This document shows, piece by piece, positions 41,046 through 49,476 of a DNA stretch of 64,000 nt. Where the stretch lies: the NCBI RefSeq assembly GCF_014205295.1, contig NZ_JACHNF010000001.1:1240001-1304000 (forward strand), read 5' to 3'. The notes under the pieces are model-generated. The model saw only the letters and a list, made by a program, of their open reading frames with translations. It ran no database searches and was not told the DNA's origin. Numbering within the stretch: position 1 is the first letter of the stretch; each line of letters opens with the position of its first letter. The translations under genes and the position numbers were made by a program. The stretch comes from Kribbella solani (GTDB taxonomy: Bacteria; Actinomycetota; Actinomycetes; Propionibacteriales; Kribbellaceae).

Positions 41046-41061
41046 TCGAACACATGTTCTA
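41046..41061. promoter_or_regulatory. LexA/SOS box
   Basis: TCGAACACATGTTCTA matches the actinobacterial SOS box TCGAAC-N4-GTTCGA in all but the last two bases. It lies between the hypothetical gene starting at 41025 (minus) and a vestigial start site at 41090 (plus), and differs from the dnaE2 box at 44157 by one base of 16. Confidence 0.8.
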
Positions 41062-41122
41062 GTCTTGATCGGGACGGGAGGTGTGTGGGATGGGCGACAA
41101 GGGTTCGTCTCAGTTTCGGTAG
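41062..41122 (+). other. vestigial SOS promoter, RBS and 10-codon reading frame
   Basis: Downstream of the SOS box, GGGAGGTGTGTGGGATGGG gives a ribosome site and an ATG at 41090, at exactly the spacing seen at dnaE2 (44 bases from box start to ATG; about 35 of 44 bases identical). The frame then reads only [10 protein letters not shown] before TAG at 41120-41122, overlapping the 3' end of infA. It looks like the 5' end of a lost SOS gene or a duplicate of the dnaE2 leader. Confidence 0.5.
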
Positions 41123-41334
41123 CGGAAGATGATCCGGCCCCGGTCGAGGTCGTAGGGGCTGAGTTCCACCAGGACCCGGTCCTCGGGAAGGATCTTGATG
41201 TAGTTCTTCCGGATCTTGCCGCTGATATGGGCAAGTACCTTGTGCCCGTTGCTGAGCTCGACCCGGAAGTTCGCGTTCCGGAGGCACTCGACGACGATGC
41301 CTTCCATTTCGATCCCACCTGCGTTTCTGGGCAT
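41110..41334 (-). CDS. infA: translation initiation factor IF-1, extra-operonic copy
   Basis: A 74-residue OB-fold protein with the IF-1 sequence: [40 protein letters not shown] and [20 protein letters not shown]. The usual conserved residues are present, so it should bind the 30S A site. IF-1 genes normally lie in the ribosomal protein cluster; this one is next to an acetyltransferase, with no ribosomal genes in view, so it is probably a second copy as found in some actinomycetes. It follows the GNAT gene by two bases and is likely co-transcribed with it. Confidence 0.92.
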   Translation of the reverse strand: MPRNAGGIEMEGIVVECLRNANFRVELSNGHKVLAHISGKIRKNYIKILPEDRVLVELSPYDLDRGRIIFRYRN

Positions 41335-41336
41335 GA

Positions 41337-42128
41337 TCAGACCTCGTCCCGGTTGACCAGCTCGAGCGCGCGTCCGCTCCGTTGGGCGCCGATCGCTTCG
41401 AAGAGCCGCATCGCCGCTTCGTTGGTTTCGTCGACCTCCGCGGTCACCGTGTCCGTGCCGGACCGGTGCAGCCCGCCCAGTACGTGACCGAGCAGAGCTC
41501 TCGCGATGCCGTGCCGTTGCTCGGCGGCCAGGACCGCGATCAGGCCGATCCGCGGTCGCCGGGTTCGCGCCGCGATCCGGATCAGCCCGGCGTACCGGCC
41601 GTCGCGCAGCGCGACCGTGTAGCTCGCCGGGTCGAGCGGCCGCGTACCGCCTTGCCAGGGCAGCACTTCCGCGGGCATCGTCTGCCAGCCGACGGCCGAC
41701 TCGACCTCGGCGCGAATCGCCTCATCCAGCTCGCGCAACGGCGTTTCGGCGGGGGTCTCGATGCGCACCCCCGGCGGCGTCTCCGTCGCGCTCAGCCCGG
41801 TGATCCGCGGATCGGTCGGTACGACGTACCCGGACTCGCGACGGCAGGTGACAAACCCCGCCCGCCCCCAGCCGGCCATCAGCTCGGCGTCGGTTTCGTC
41901 CACCACCGTGTACCTGGGTGCCGGCTGATCGTCCAGCATCGCGACCGCGAGCCGATCGAAGACAGCGTCCCGCCAGGTGTCGATGCTGAGAAAGGTCCGC
42001 CCGTCGAGCCGCCGGGCCGCGTAGCCCCGGCCGACGACCAGATCGTTCCGTACCGCGTGCCACTGGTTGTCCGCGACCCGGCAGATCGTCACGGCGCGGG
42101 CACCGAGGCCCGTACTGAAAGAGTTCAT
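41337..42128 (-). CDS. GNAT-family N-acetyltransferase
   Basis: About 263 residues. The C-terminal part is a GNAT domain with [20 protein letters not shown] (about 196-215), the acetyl-CoA pyrophosphate loop being QRHGIA. It is followed by [20 protein letters not shown] and [12 protein letters not shown]. The N-terminal 90 residues may be a partial second GNAT domain. ATG 42128 follows an AAGGGAAA site; the frame is open further upstream without homology. Just upstream lies an inverted repeat (42143-42170). Two bases separate it from infA, so the acetyltransferase may be tied to translation, which I infer only from the neighbour. Confidence 0.82.
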   Translation of the reverse strand: MNSFSTGLGARAVTICRVADNQWHAVRNDLVVGRGYAARRLDGRTFLSIDTWRDAVFDRLAVAMLDDQPAPRYTVVDETDAELMAGWGRAGFVTCRRESGYVVPTDPRITGLSATETPPGVRIETPAETPLRELDEAIRAEVESAVGWQTMPAEVLPWQGGTRPLDPASYTVALRDGRYAGLIRIAARTRRPRIGLIAVLAAEQRHGIARALLGHVLGGLHRSGTDTVTAEVDETNEAAMRLFEAIGAQRSGRALELVNRDEV

Positions 42129-42142
42129 AGGTGTTTCCCTTC

Positions 42143-42170
42143 GGAAGTACCGATTTCTGCTGGTACTCCC
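42143..42170. promoter_or_regulatory. inverted repeat before the GNAT-infA pair
   Basis: GGAAGTACC (42143-42151) and GGTACTCCC (42162-42170) pair at 8 of 9 positions across a 10-base centre, 15 bases upstream of the GNAT start on the minus strand. It may be an operator or a leader stem controlling GNAT and infA. Confidence 0.4.
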
Positions 42171-42314
42171 GACGACACCTACGTCAATCGCCCGCCCGTG
42201 ACCACGAGTGGGGGAGCACCGACCGCTCTGCAACGTTCATCGGGCCTCACCTCCAACTGTGATGTCACGGACCCCAGCAAGATAACAGCGCATCTACCGG
42301 TGTGGGCAACTGGT

Positions 42315-43535
42315 TTAAAGCTCCGAGCCACGGATGTTTCTGGTCGCGGCGGTTGCGGCCGCGAGCAGGCAGACCAACGCGCATCCGGCGAAGAAGATGC
42401 CGGTTCCCCAGGCAGCCGCGACCACGCCGGCGATCGGGTAGAGCAGTGGGCTCAGACCCAACGTACACAGCGAAGTCACCGAACCGACCCGGCCGAGATA
42501 GCGGGGCTCGGTCTTGCGTTGGAGCAGGGCGTTGCCGAGCGCCGATGCGACACCGCTGAGTGTTCCGAGTGCGGCAGAGCCGGTGATGAGCAGGCCGACA
42601 GTGGTGACCTGCCCCAAGGCGCCGACCAGAACGGCGGTCGCCAGCAGCGAGCCCGCGAGTGCGACGCCCGCTCGCGGGATACGCGTCAGAGCCGTGAGCA
42701 GAATCCCGGCGACGGCGCCGCCGATGCTGAACGCGCTGAGCGTCCACCCGAGGACGGCTGCGCTCCAGTGCCGTTCGGCGGTCAGCAGGACCAGGCCGAC
42801 GCCGACCGGACCGCTGAAGCACAGCTCACCGAGCCCAACCACCAGGACCAGCCGGGCCAGTTGCCGGTTTCGTCGTAGGTGTCGCAATCCGTCCTGGAGG
42901 TCGCCCAACGGTGAGCCTGCCGACGGGCCGCTGGGTTGTACTCGGTTGAGGCGCACCACCAGCAGCAGGCCAACGGACAAGCTGAACAGCAGACCGGCCA
43001 GACCGAACCCTGCGGCGACTCCGGCAGCGGTCAACACGACTGCTGCGATCATCGGACCGACCGCGTTGCTGAGCCGGACTGCCAGCATCCGCAGCCCTTG
43101 AACGCGGCCGAGCTGGCCCGGGTCGGTGAGCCGGCCCGCCAGCGCCCCGACCGCTGGCATGAACAGTGCGTCGATCACGCCAAAGACCAGCGCGATGGCG
43201 AACAGCATCGGTAACCCGGCCCCTGCGAACTGCATCAGCGCGGCAGCGCCGAACACGACCAGACACCGGGCGAGGTCGCTGCCCAACACCACTCGGCGCG
43301 GTCCGTACCGGTCGGCGATCACTCCGCCGGCCAGCATCAGCACCGCCCGGGGGATGGCGCCGACGGCAAGCACCGCGCCAACCTGGGCAGGCCCGGCCAC
43401 CCGCGTCACCGCCCAGGACAGAGTCAGAAAGAAGACGACGTCGCCGCCGACGGATGCGGTGTAGGCGGCCGCCCAGCGCAGCACATTGCCGTCCCGGTAG
43501 GCGACGACGGGAGTTGAGCTGCTAAGCGTCATCAT
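42315..43535 (-). CDS. MFS transporter, enterobactin-exporter-like class
   Basis: A 406-residue transporter with about 12 hydrophobic segments. It begins YRDGNVLRWAAAYTASVGGD and has GGVIADRYGPRRVVLGSDLA, the loop 2-3 motif A of MFS antiporters. It overlaps the upstream ArsR-type regulator by 14 bases, so the two form a regulator-pump operon. The substrate is likely a drug or toxic metabolite. The 186 bases between it and the GNAT gene hold the GNAT promoter region. Confidence 0.87.
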   Translation of the reverse strand: MMTLSSSTPVVAYRDGNVLRWAAAYTASVGGDVVFFLTLSWAVTRVAGPAQVGAVLAVGAIPRAVLMLAGGVIADRYGPRRVVLGSDLARCLVVFGAAALMQFAGAGLPMLFAIALVFGVIDALFMPAVGALAGRLTDPGQLGRVQGLRMLAVRLSNAVGPMIAAVVLTAAGVAAGFGLAGLLFSLSVGLLLVVRLNRVQPSGPSAGSPLGDLQDGLRHLRRNRQLARLVLVVGLGELCFSGPVGVGLVLLTAERHWSAAVLGWTLSAFSIGGAVAGILLTALTRIPRAGVALAGSLLATAVLVGALGQVTTVGLLITGSAALGTLSGVASALGNALLQRKTEPRYLGRVGSVTSLCTLGLSPLLYPIAGVVAAAWGTGIFFAGCALVCLLAAATAATRNIRGSEL

Positions 43536-44091
43536 TCGGCTCTAGCAGTGGAAACGCGTGCAATTGCAGGGCAACGGGTACGCCCGCGGGGTTGTCCCGG
43601 TCGCGGTACTTCTTGATCACCGCAGCCAACTCGGCCTTCGCTTCGTTGAGCTCTGCCGGTGTCAGTCGCATCGTGTAGTTGCTGAAGACGGCCGCCGCGT
43701 ACCACTCGTCCGGCAGCAGCGGTGCCGTGTACGCCAGCCGCCGCAGCTGTTCGCTGTACGCGAGCAGGACCGCGTTCAGGTACGCCCGGCTGTCCTGTCG
43801 TTCGCCGGGATCGCTGTCGGCAGGCTGGTGGACGGACGAGCGATGCCGGGCCCGCCACCAGCGGTCGCGCCGGGTGCCGCGCTCGCGGTCCTCCTCGATC
43901 AGACCTCCGTCGGCCAACCGCCGCAGGTGGTAGCTCGCCGCGCCTGAGTCGATCTCGTAGTACGCCGCGAGCTGTCGCGCGGTCGACGGACCGCGCTGGC
44001 GGAGATGCTCCAGCAGGGTCAGCCGCATCGGGTGCGCCAGCACTCGCAGGGTGGCCGCATCCAGGACGAGGTCGTCCGGTTGATCGCTCAT
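43522..44091 (-). CDS. ArsR-type winged-helix regulator of the MFS pump
   Basis: A 189-residue regulator. The winged helix covers about residues 14-80: LRVLAHPMRLTLLEHLRQRG, then recognition helix DSGAASYHLRRLADGGLIEE, then the wing RERGTRRDRWWRA. The C-terminal part is helical and could bind ligand. It is a YdfF/PadR-ArsR-like pattern common next to MFS genes. It is divergent from dnaE2 with 109 bases between, and a palindrome of its probable operator lies in that gap. Confidence 0.88.
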   Translation of the reverse strand: MSDQPDDLVLDAATLRVLAHPMRLTLLEHLRQRGPSTARQLAAYYEIDSGAASYHLRRLADGGLIEEDRERGTRRDRWWRARHRSSVHQPADSDPGERQDSRAYLNAVLLAYSEQLRRLAYTAPLLPDEWYAAAVFSNYTMRLTPAELNEAKAELAAVIKKYRDRDNPAGVPVALQLHAFPLLEPNDDA

Positions 44092-44107
44092 GACTTCAGT
44101 CTAAACC

Positions 44108-44137
44108 CAGAAGAGTTCTTTGCGAAGACTTCTTCTG
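44108..44137. promoter_or_regulatory. palindromic operator between arsR-type gene and dnaE2
   Basis: CAGAAGA (44108-44114) and TCTTCTG (44131-44137) are perfect inverted arms around 16 bases that are themselves partly symmetric (AGTTCTT/GAAGACT). It begins 17 bases from the ArsR-type start on the minus strand and is a fitting autoregulatory site. It ends 19 bases before the SOS box of dnaE2. Confidence 0.55.
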
Positions 44138-44156
44138 TCTTTCGATTGGCGTTTGC

Positions 44157-44172
44157 TCGAACAGATGTTCTA
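44157..44172. promoter_or_regulatory. LexA/SOS box of dnaE2
   Basis: TCGAACAGATGTTCTA matches TCGAAC-N4-GTTCGA except at the last two bases. It lies 29 bases before the ATG at 44201. A TATTCT hexamer at 44171-44176 can be the -10 box, so LexA bound here would block the promoter. Confidence 0.88.
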
Positions 44173-44200
44173 TTCTTGGGCCCGACGGGAGGTGTTGAGG

Positions 44201-47200
44201 ATGGGGTACGACAATCCGCCGATCAAGTGGTCGGAGCTGGAGCGGAAGTTGTCGGACCGGTCGCGGCCGGGGAGTCACGGTGGGCGGCCGGTGACGGCCG
44301 ACGGCGGGGACAGTCCGGCCTGGTCCCAGCATCGAGGTCCGTACGTACCGGACGTGGTGCGCCGGCCGGAGCACTCGGTGCCGTACGCGGAGCTGCACGT
44401 GCACTCGAACTTCTCCTTCCTGGACGGTGCTTCCCAGCCGGAGGAGCTAGTCGAGACCGCGGTCCGGCTGGGTTTGCGCGCGCTGGCGCTGACCGATCAC
44501 GACGGGTTCTACGGCGCGGCCCGGTTCGCCGAGGCCGCGGCGGCGTACGGGTTGCCGACCGTGTTCGGGGCGGAGCTGTCGTTGGACCTGACCGGTCCGC
44601 AGAACGGGGTGCCCGACCCGGAGGGCAGTCACCTGCTGGTGCTCGCCGAAGGACAGGAGGGGTATCACCGGCTCGCCGGTGAGATCACCGAGGCGCAGCT
44701 CGCCGGCGGGGAGAAGGGGAAGCCGGTCTACTCGCTGGAGCGGCTCGCGGCGAAGGGCGCCGGCCACTGGGTGATCCTGACCGGTTGCCGCAAGGGTCTG
44801 GTCCGGCAGGCGCTCGAGCTCGGCGGCCACGCCAACGGGCCGGCCGCGGCCGCGTGGGAGCTGGACCGGCTGACTGCCCTGTTCGGCAAGGATCGGGTGG
44901 TGGTCGAGCTGATCGACCACCACCTGCCCACGGACACCACCCGGAACCGGGTGCTTGCCGCCCTGGCCGCCGACCGCGGCCTCCCGGTCGTTGCCACGAA
45001 CAACGTTCATTACGCCGATCCCAGCCGGCATCAGCTGGCCGCCGCGCTCGCGGCGGTCCGGGCCCGCCGCGACCTGGACGAAATGGACGGCTGGCTGCCG
45101 CCGAGCGGGGCGGCGTTCCTCCGGTCCGGCGCGGAGATGACCGCGCGCTTCCATCGGTACGAGGGTGCGGTGGCGCGGTCGGTGACGCTGGCCGATCAGC
45201 TCGCGTTCGACCTCGCCCGGGCGAAACCGAAGCTGCCGCTGCGCGACGTGCCCGACGGCCACGACCCGATGTCGTGGTTGCGGGAGCTGACCTTCCGGGG
45301 CGCCGCGCGGAGGTACGGGACGCGCGCGGAGCGACCGGATGCGTACGAGCGGCTGGAGCGTGAGCTCGACGTCATCGAGGAGAAGGGATTCCCGGGGTAC
45401 TTCCTGATCGTCGAGGACATCGTCCGGTTCGCGCACGACCACGGAATCCTCTGCCAGGGCAGGGGATCGGCGGCGAACTCGGCGGTCTGCTACGCGCTCG
45501 GGATCACCGCGGTGGACAGCATTCTGTACAACCTTCCGTTCGAGCGGTTCCTGGCCACCACCCGGGCCGAGGAGCCGGACATCGACGTCGACTTCGACTC
45601 GGGGCGCCGGGAGGAGGTGATCCAGCACGTCTACGACAAGTACGGGCGGCGCAACGCGGCGCAGGTCGCGAATGTGATCTCCTACCGCCCGAAGTCGGCG
45701 GTCCGCGACATGGCCAAAGCACTGGGGTACTCGGTCGGTCAGCAGGACGCGTGGTCGAAACAGGTGGACGGCTGGAGCCCGGAGATCACCTCGACCGAGC
45801 ACGACATCCCGCCGCGGGTGGTGACGATGGCGACCGAGCTGCTGAAGTTCCCCCGGCATCTGGGTATCCACTCCGGCGGGATGGTGCTGACCGAGCGGCC
45901 GGTCGGCGAGGTGGTGCCGATCGAGCACGCCCGGATGGAGAAACGCACCGTTCTGCAGTGGGACAAGGACGACTGCGCCTGGATGGGGCTGGTGAAGTTC
46001 GACCTGCTCGGGCTCGGCATGCTCGCCGCGTTGCGGTACTGCCTGGATCTGGTCAAGGAGCAGGTCGGTGAGGGGTGGGAGCTGCACACGATCCCACGAG
46101 AGGAAGCCGGGGTGTACGACCAGCTCTGCCGGGCGGACTCGGTCGGGGTGTTCCAGGTCGAGTCCCGGGCCCAGATGGCGACGCTGCCACGGTTGAAGCC
46201 GCGCCGGTTCTACGACCTGGTCACCGAGATCGCGCTGATCCGGCCGGGTCCGATCCAGGGTGGCGCGGTGCATCCGTACATCCGGCGCCGGACCGGGGAG
46301 GAGCCGATCACCTATCTGCACCCGAAGCTGCAGCCGGTGCTGGAGCGGACGATGGGGGTGCCGCTGTTCCAGGAGCAGCTGATGCAGATGGCGATGGCGG
46401 TCGGCGAGATCGACGGCGACGAGGCCGATCTGCTCCGCCGGGCGATGGGTTCGAAACGCGGTATCGAGAAGATCTCGTCGCTGAAGAACAAGCTGTACGC
46501 GGGGATGGCGGGCAACGGGATCACCGGGGAGCTGGCCGACGAGATCTACGCCAAGATCGAAGCGTTCGCGAACTTCGGTTTCGCCGAGTCGCACTCGATC
46601 AGCTTCGCCCTGCTCGTCTACTCCAGTACGTGGCTGCGGCTGCACTACCCGGCCGCGTTCCTGGCCGCGCTGCTGCGGGCTCAGCCGATGGGGTTCTACT
46701 CGCCGCAGTCCCTGGTCGCGGATGCCCGCCGGCACGGGGTCGAGATCCGCCGCCCGGAGTTGCACCGGTCCGGGGTCGACGCCGGGCTGGAGCTGCTGGT
46801 CGACGGGCAGCAGCTGACCGGGCCGACCGGGATGGACTCGTGCCTGGCCGACCCGCAGCCGCCGGTCGGTGCGTTCGATCCGGACACTCCCTTCGACACC
46901 ACGACGCACCGGCGGGACGGCGCGTTCGCGGTCCGGCTCGGGCTGGCTGAGGTGCGGACGGTCGGGGAGAAGGGCGCGAAACTGATCGTCGAGGAGCGGG
47001 ACCGCGGCGGGCCGTTCACCGAGATGGCCGACCTGGTTCGCCGGACCGGGATCACCGCCGCGCAGGTCGAGGCGCTGGCGACCGCGGGGGCATTCGATTG
47101 TTTCGGCCTCGACCGGCGGCAGGCGCTGTGGGAAGCCGGCCGGGCAGCCGAGGAACGTCCCGGTCAGCTGGCCGGCGTCACCGCGGCCGGCCCACCGCCG

Positions 47201-47626
47201 ACCCTGCCCGGGATGAGCGACGTCGAGGCCGACATGGCCGACCTGTGGTCCACGTCGATCACCGCCGGCAGCCATCCGATGCAACGCGTCCGCGACCAGC
47301 TCCGCGCCGAAGGCATCCTGTCCGCGGCCCAGCTCAAGGAAGTGCCGAACGGTACCCGCGTTCGCGTCGCCGGCGTCGTCACCCACCGCCAGCGCCCCGC
47401 CACCGCCTCCGGCGTCACCTTCATGAACCTCGAGGACGAGACCGGCATGGCAAACATCATCATCACCGTCGGCTGCTGGCACCACCACGCCGCCGTCGCC
47501 CGCAACGCCGCCGCCCTGATCATCCGCGGCCGGGTAGAACGCGCCGGCGAAGTCACCAACCTCTCCGCCGAACACCTCCAACGCCTGCCCCTCGCCGCCC
47601 GCACCAAGTCCCGCGACTTCCGCTGA
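44201..47626 (+). CDS. dnaE2: error-prone DNA polymerase III alpha subunit (DnaE2/ImuC)
   Basis: A 1141-residue C-family polymerase. The PHP domain starts ELHVHSNFSFLDGAS (about 64-78). The polymerase core has FPGYFLIVEDIVRFAHDHGI, the catalytic acids in PDIDVDFDSGRREEV (about 458-472), and fingers with SHSISFALLVYSSTWLRLHY. It ends in an OB-fold (about 1045-1110). Length and the missing tau-binding tail are typical of DnaE2, not DnaE1. ATG 44201 is chosen because GGGAGG lies 13 bases upstream and the SOS box precedes it; an earlier in-frame start at 44120 would lie within the operator. It performs SOS-induced mutagenic lesion bypass, normally with ImuB, which is not in this window. Confidence 0.95.
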   Translation: MGYDNPPIKWSELERKLSDRSRPGSHGGRPVTADGGDSPAWSQHRGPYVPDVVRRPEHSVPYAELHVHSNFSFLDGASQPEELVETAVRLGLRALALTDHDGFYGAARFAEAAAAYGLPTVFGAELSLDLTGPQNGVPDPEGSHLLVLAEGQEGYHRLAGEITEAQLAGGEKGKPVYSLERLAAKGAGHWVILTGCRKGLVRQALELGGHANGPAAAAWELDRLTALFGKDRVVVELIDHHLPTDTTRNRVLAALAADRGLPVVATNNVHYADPSRHQLAAALAAVRARRDLDEMDGWLPPSGAAFLRSGAEMTARFHRYEGAVARSVTLADQLAFDLARAKPKLPLRDVPDGHDPMSWLRELTFRGAARRYGTRAERPDAYERLERELDVIEEKGFPGYFLIVEDIVRFAHDHGILCQGRGSAANSAVCYALGITAVDSILYNLPFERFLATTRAEEPDIDVDFDSGRREEVIQHVYDKYGRRNAAQVANVISYRPKSAVRDMAKALGYSVGQQDAWSKQVDGWSPEITSTEHDIPPRVVTMATELLKFPRHLGIHSGGMVLTERPVGEVVPIEHARMEKRTVLQWDKDDCAWMGLVKFDLLGLGMLAALRYCLDLVKEQVGEGWELHTIPREEAGVYDQLCRADSVGVFQVESRAQMATLPRLKPRRFYDLVTEIALIRPGPIQGGAVHPYIRRRTGEEPITYLHPKLQPVLERTMGVPLFQEQLMQMAMAVGEIDGDEADLLRRAMGSKRGIEKISSLKNKLYAGMAGNGITGELADEIYAKIEAFANFGFAESHSISFALLVYSSTWLRLHYPAAFLAALLRAQPMGFYSPQSLVADARRHGVEIRRPELHRSGVDAGLELLVDGQQLTGPTGMDSCLADPQPPVGAFDPDTPFDTTTHRRDGAFAVRLGLAEVRTVGEKGAKLIVEERDRGGPFTEMADLVRRTGITAAQVEALATAGAFDCFGLDRRQALWEAGRAAEERPGQLAGVTAAGPPPTLPGMSDVEADMADLWSTSITAGSHPMQRVRDQLRAEGILSAAQLKEVPNGTRVRVAGVVTHRQRPATASGVTFMNLEDETGMANIIITVGCWHHHAAVARNAAALIIRGRVERAGEVTNLSAEHLQRLPLAARTKSRDFR

Positions 47627-47631
47627 CCGCG

Positions 47632-47653
47632 CCACCCGAGTTCGGCCGGGTGG
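47632..47653. terminator. hairpin after dnaE2
   Basis: CCACCCG (47632-47638) pairs with CGGGTGG (47647-47653) around an 8-base loop, six bases after the dnaE2 stop codon. No U-tract follows. Confidence 0.55.
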
Positions 47654-47784
47654 GTGTTGGGGTCGTGCGCTGGGCCCGATTCTCACAGCGGGGTGTGACA
47701 GTTCGCCGAGCGTCATCACGGTGGATGCCGGCTCCGGCCGGGGCGATCCTTGGTCGTTCAGGCAGGGGGACGGTGTTCAGCCTG

Positions 47785-47930
47785 TGTGTCCGTCAACATC
47801 GGTGATTCGCAACTGCGATCACGCGCATCCTCCTTCGGCCACTTCGACAGGTCCAGTAGCCCGGTCACCTCGGCGACCCAGGCGCCGTCGCGGACCCTGT
47901 CGTCGGTGGCCGTCGGGGCTGCCCGATGTC
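47785..47930 (-). pseudogene. IS1380-family transposase remnant
   Basis: Read on the minus strand, the stretch encodes RVRDGAWVAEVTGLLDLSKW and then P, which is the conserved IS1380-type motif (GAWVAExTGLLDLSxWP). After a frameshift the expected continuation appears as MRVI and, in another frame, LRITDVDG. The rest of the element and any terminal repeats are gone. It lies 220 bases before the first gene of the biosynthetic cluster and may mark an old insertion or recombination point. Confidence 0.6.
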
Positions 47931-48147
47931 AAAAGCTGCAGTTTTCCCGATCGTCATTGCGCCGACTGTCGATGTACGGGCAGCATCCTCGTCTGTGACA
48001 CCGCTGACCGCCCTGAGTGGGAACTCGGGATGGTGCCTTCGGTCGACGAAAGGGAAGCCGCCTCATGACCGCATTGCAGCCCGGAACCGTCGTCCGCCAA
48101 TGTCTTCGGCGAAGCCCTTTGGTGGCTCGGCGAGGCATCTTCGCGCG
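47931..48147. other. non-coding leader of the biosynthetic cluster
   Basis: Open frames here have no coding character or recognisable motif. The stretch presumably holds the promoter of the cluster; I cannot point to a convincing -35/-10 pair or operator. An in-frame ATG at 48100 could extend the P450 by 16 residues but lacks a purine-rich ribosome site. Confidence 0.4.
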
Positions 48148-49476
48148 ATGAGAATTTCTGCTCGGGAATTGAGGTCCAGCCCTCGGCAGGCCTTCGAATC
48201 ATTACGCACGAGCGAGTCGCCGAGAGTTCTCGTCGTGGGTCACCGCCGTCACGTCTCGATCATCACCGATGCCCGACTTGCCCGCGACATCCTCGCTGAC
48301 GGTGGCTCCTTTCAGAAGACCGGAAACATCGAGCGGCTCAGGTACGCGATCGGCGACGGGACTGCTTCGTGCCGGTTCCCCAAGGTGGCCGCGCACGGCA
48401 ATCTGGACGCCTGGCGTAATCAGAAGCGGGCGGCACTGCACCCGGCGTTCGTCCAGGCTCCGCAGAGAGTTGGCCGGATGATCCAGGAGGATGCCGACAC
48501 GGTCGTCACGGGCTGGCTCGAGACTGGTGCGGCCGACCTCGAAGACCTCATCGGACCCGTCGTACGAAGCTTCGCCTGCATGTACGAACCTCGATCCGCG
48601 GATTCGCTGCTCCGGCTCGCTCGAACCGTGGTCAGGACAAGAGCGCAACTCGAGCAGGCAGTCTCATCGCGAGTGCGACTCGGATTCGACCGCGACTTCA
48701 GTTGGTCGACCCGGGTCGTGCAGTTGCTGCTGTCGGTCGACTCGTGCGGTCGCGCCGTCCGGGCACGGCGTCAGGCGATGGCTGTCGGAATGGCCGAGTC
48801 GATCGGGTCGAGCAGCCCGGCCGGCGAATCGTCCCTGCTGAGTGAGCTCGTCACCTTGGCCGGCCATGTCACCGGAACCAAACCGAGACCCGCGTTGCTC
48901 GGGTCGGCTGCCAATCTCTTCTTGGCCGGCTGGGAGAACACCTTGACGGCTGCCATCTGGACGCTCTACCTGCTGGCCGGGCACGGCGAGGTCCAGGAGT
49001 GGCTCGCAAGCGCCCCCGACGAGACGAGTCGTCAACGGCGACTGAACGCCACGATCAAAGAAGGCCTGCGCCTCTACCCGCCGGTGTGGTCGATCCCGCG
49101 TGAAGTTGCCCATGAACGGCGCATCGGCGACGAAGTGTTCAAGCCGGGCGAATTGTTACTCCTGTCGCCGTGGATCTATCACCATCGGCCGGCAGATTGG
49201 CGCGCGCCCGAGAAATTCGAGCCGGCCAGGTTCATGACACATGAAAGCCGAGCGTTCTACATTCCCTTCGGCGTCGGCCCGCGCCGCTGCCAGGGACAGG
49301 CAACTGCCGTTCGCCAATTGACGACTCTGGTCGACCGGATATGTGCTCGCGCTCATCTCGAGCTGGTGAACGGTTCGCTGCAGCCCCACTTCGGAATGGT
49401 GCAGTACCCGATCGGCCAGGTGCACATATCGGTGTTGGATCGGACCAAGCCTCGGGTGACGGGAGACAGCTGGTGA
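48148..49476 (+). CDS. cytochrome P450
   Basis: About 442 residues. The I-helix oxygen site is FLAGWENT (258-265), the K-helix ExxR is EGLR (305-308), and the heme loop is FGVGPRRCQG with ligand Cys381. Length and lack of a membrane anchor indicate a soluble bacterial P450 needing separate ferredoxin partners, which are not encoded nearby. It likely hydroxylates or otherwise oxidises an intermediate of the cluster product. ATG 48148 is used, with GGCGAGG upstream. A TTA codon at 49156-49158 is rare in this genome. The stop overlaps the next start as GTGA. Confidence 0.9.
   Translation: MRISARELRSSPRQAFESLRTSESPRVLVVGHRRHVSIITDARLARDILADGGSFQKTGNIERLRYAIGDGTASCRFPKVAAHGNLDAWRNQKRAALHPAFVQAPQRVGRMIQEDADTVVTGWLETGAADLEDLIGPVVRSFACMYEPRSADSLLRLARTVVRTRAQLEQAVSSRVRLGFDRDFSWSTRVVQLLLSVDSCGRAVRARRQAMAVGMAESIGSSSPAGESSLLSELVTLAGHVTGTKPRPALLGSAANLFLAGWENTLTAAIWTLYLLAGHGEVQEWLASAPDETSRQRRLNATIKEGLRLYPPVWSIPREVAHERRIGDEVFKPGELLLLSPWIYHHRPADWRAPEKFEPARFMTHESRAFYIPFGVGPRRCQGQATAVRQLTTLVDRICARAHLELVNGSLQPHFGMVQYPIGQVHISVLDRTKPRVTGDSW

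Noticed and set aside
44447..47719. A very long open frame antisense to dnaE2 (about 1090 codons).
   Set aside because: It mirrors the GC-rich third positions of dnaE2, shows no recognisable domain, and is composed of Arg/His/Leu-rich sequence typical of antisense frames.
47721..48147. Several short plus-strand frames between dnaE2 and the P450.
   Set aside because: They overlap the transposase remnant, lack ribosome sites and have no coding character.
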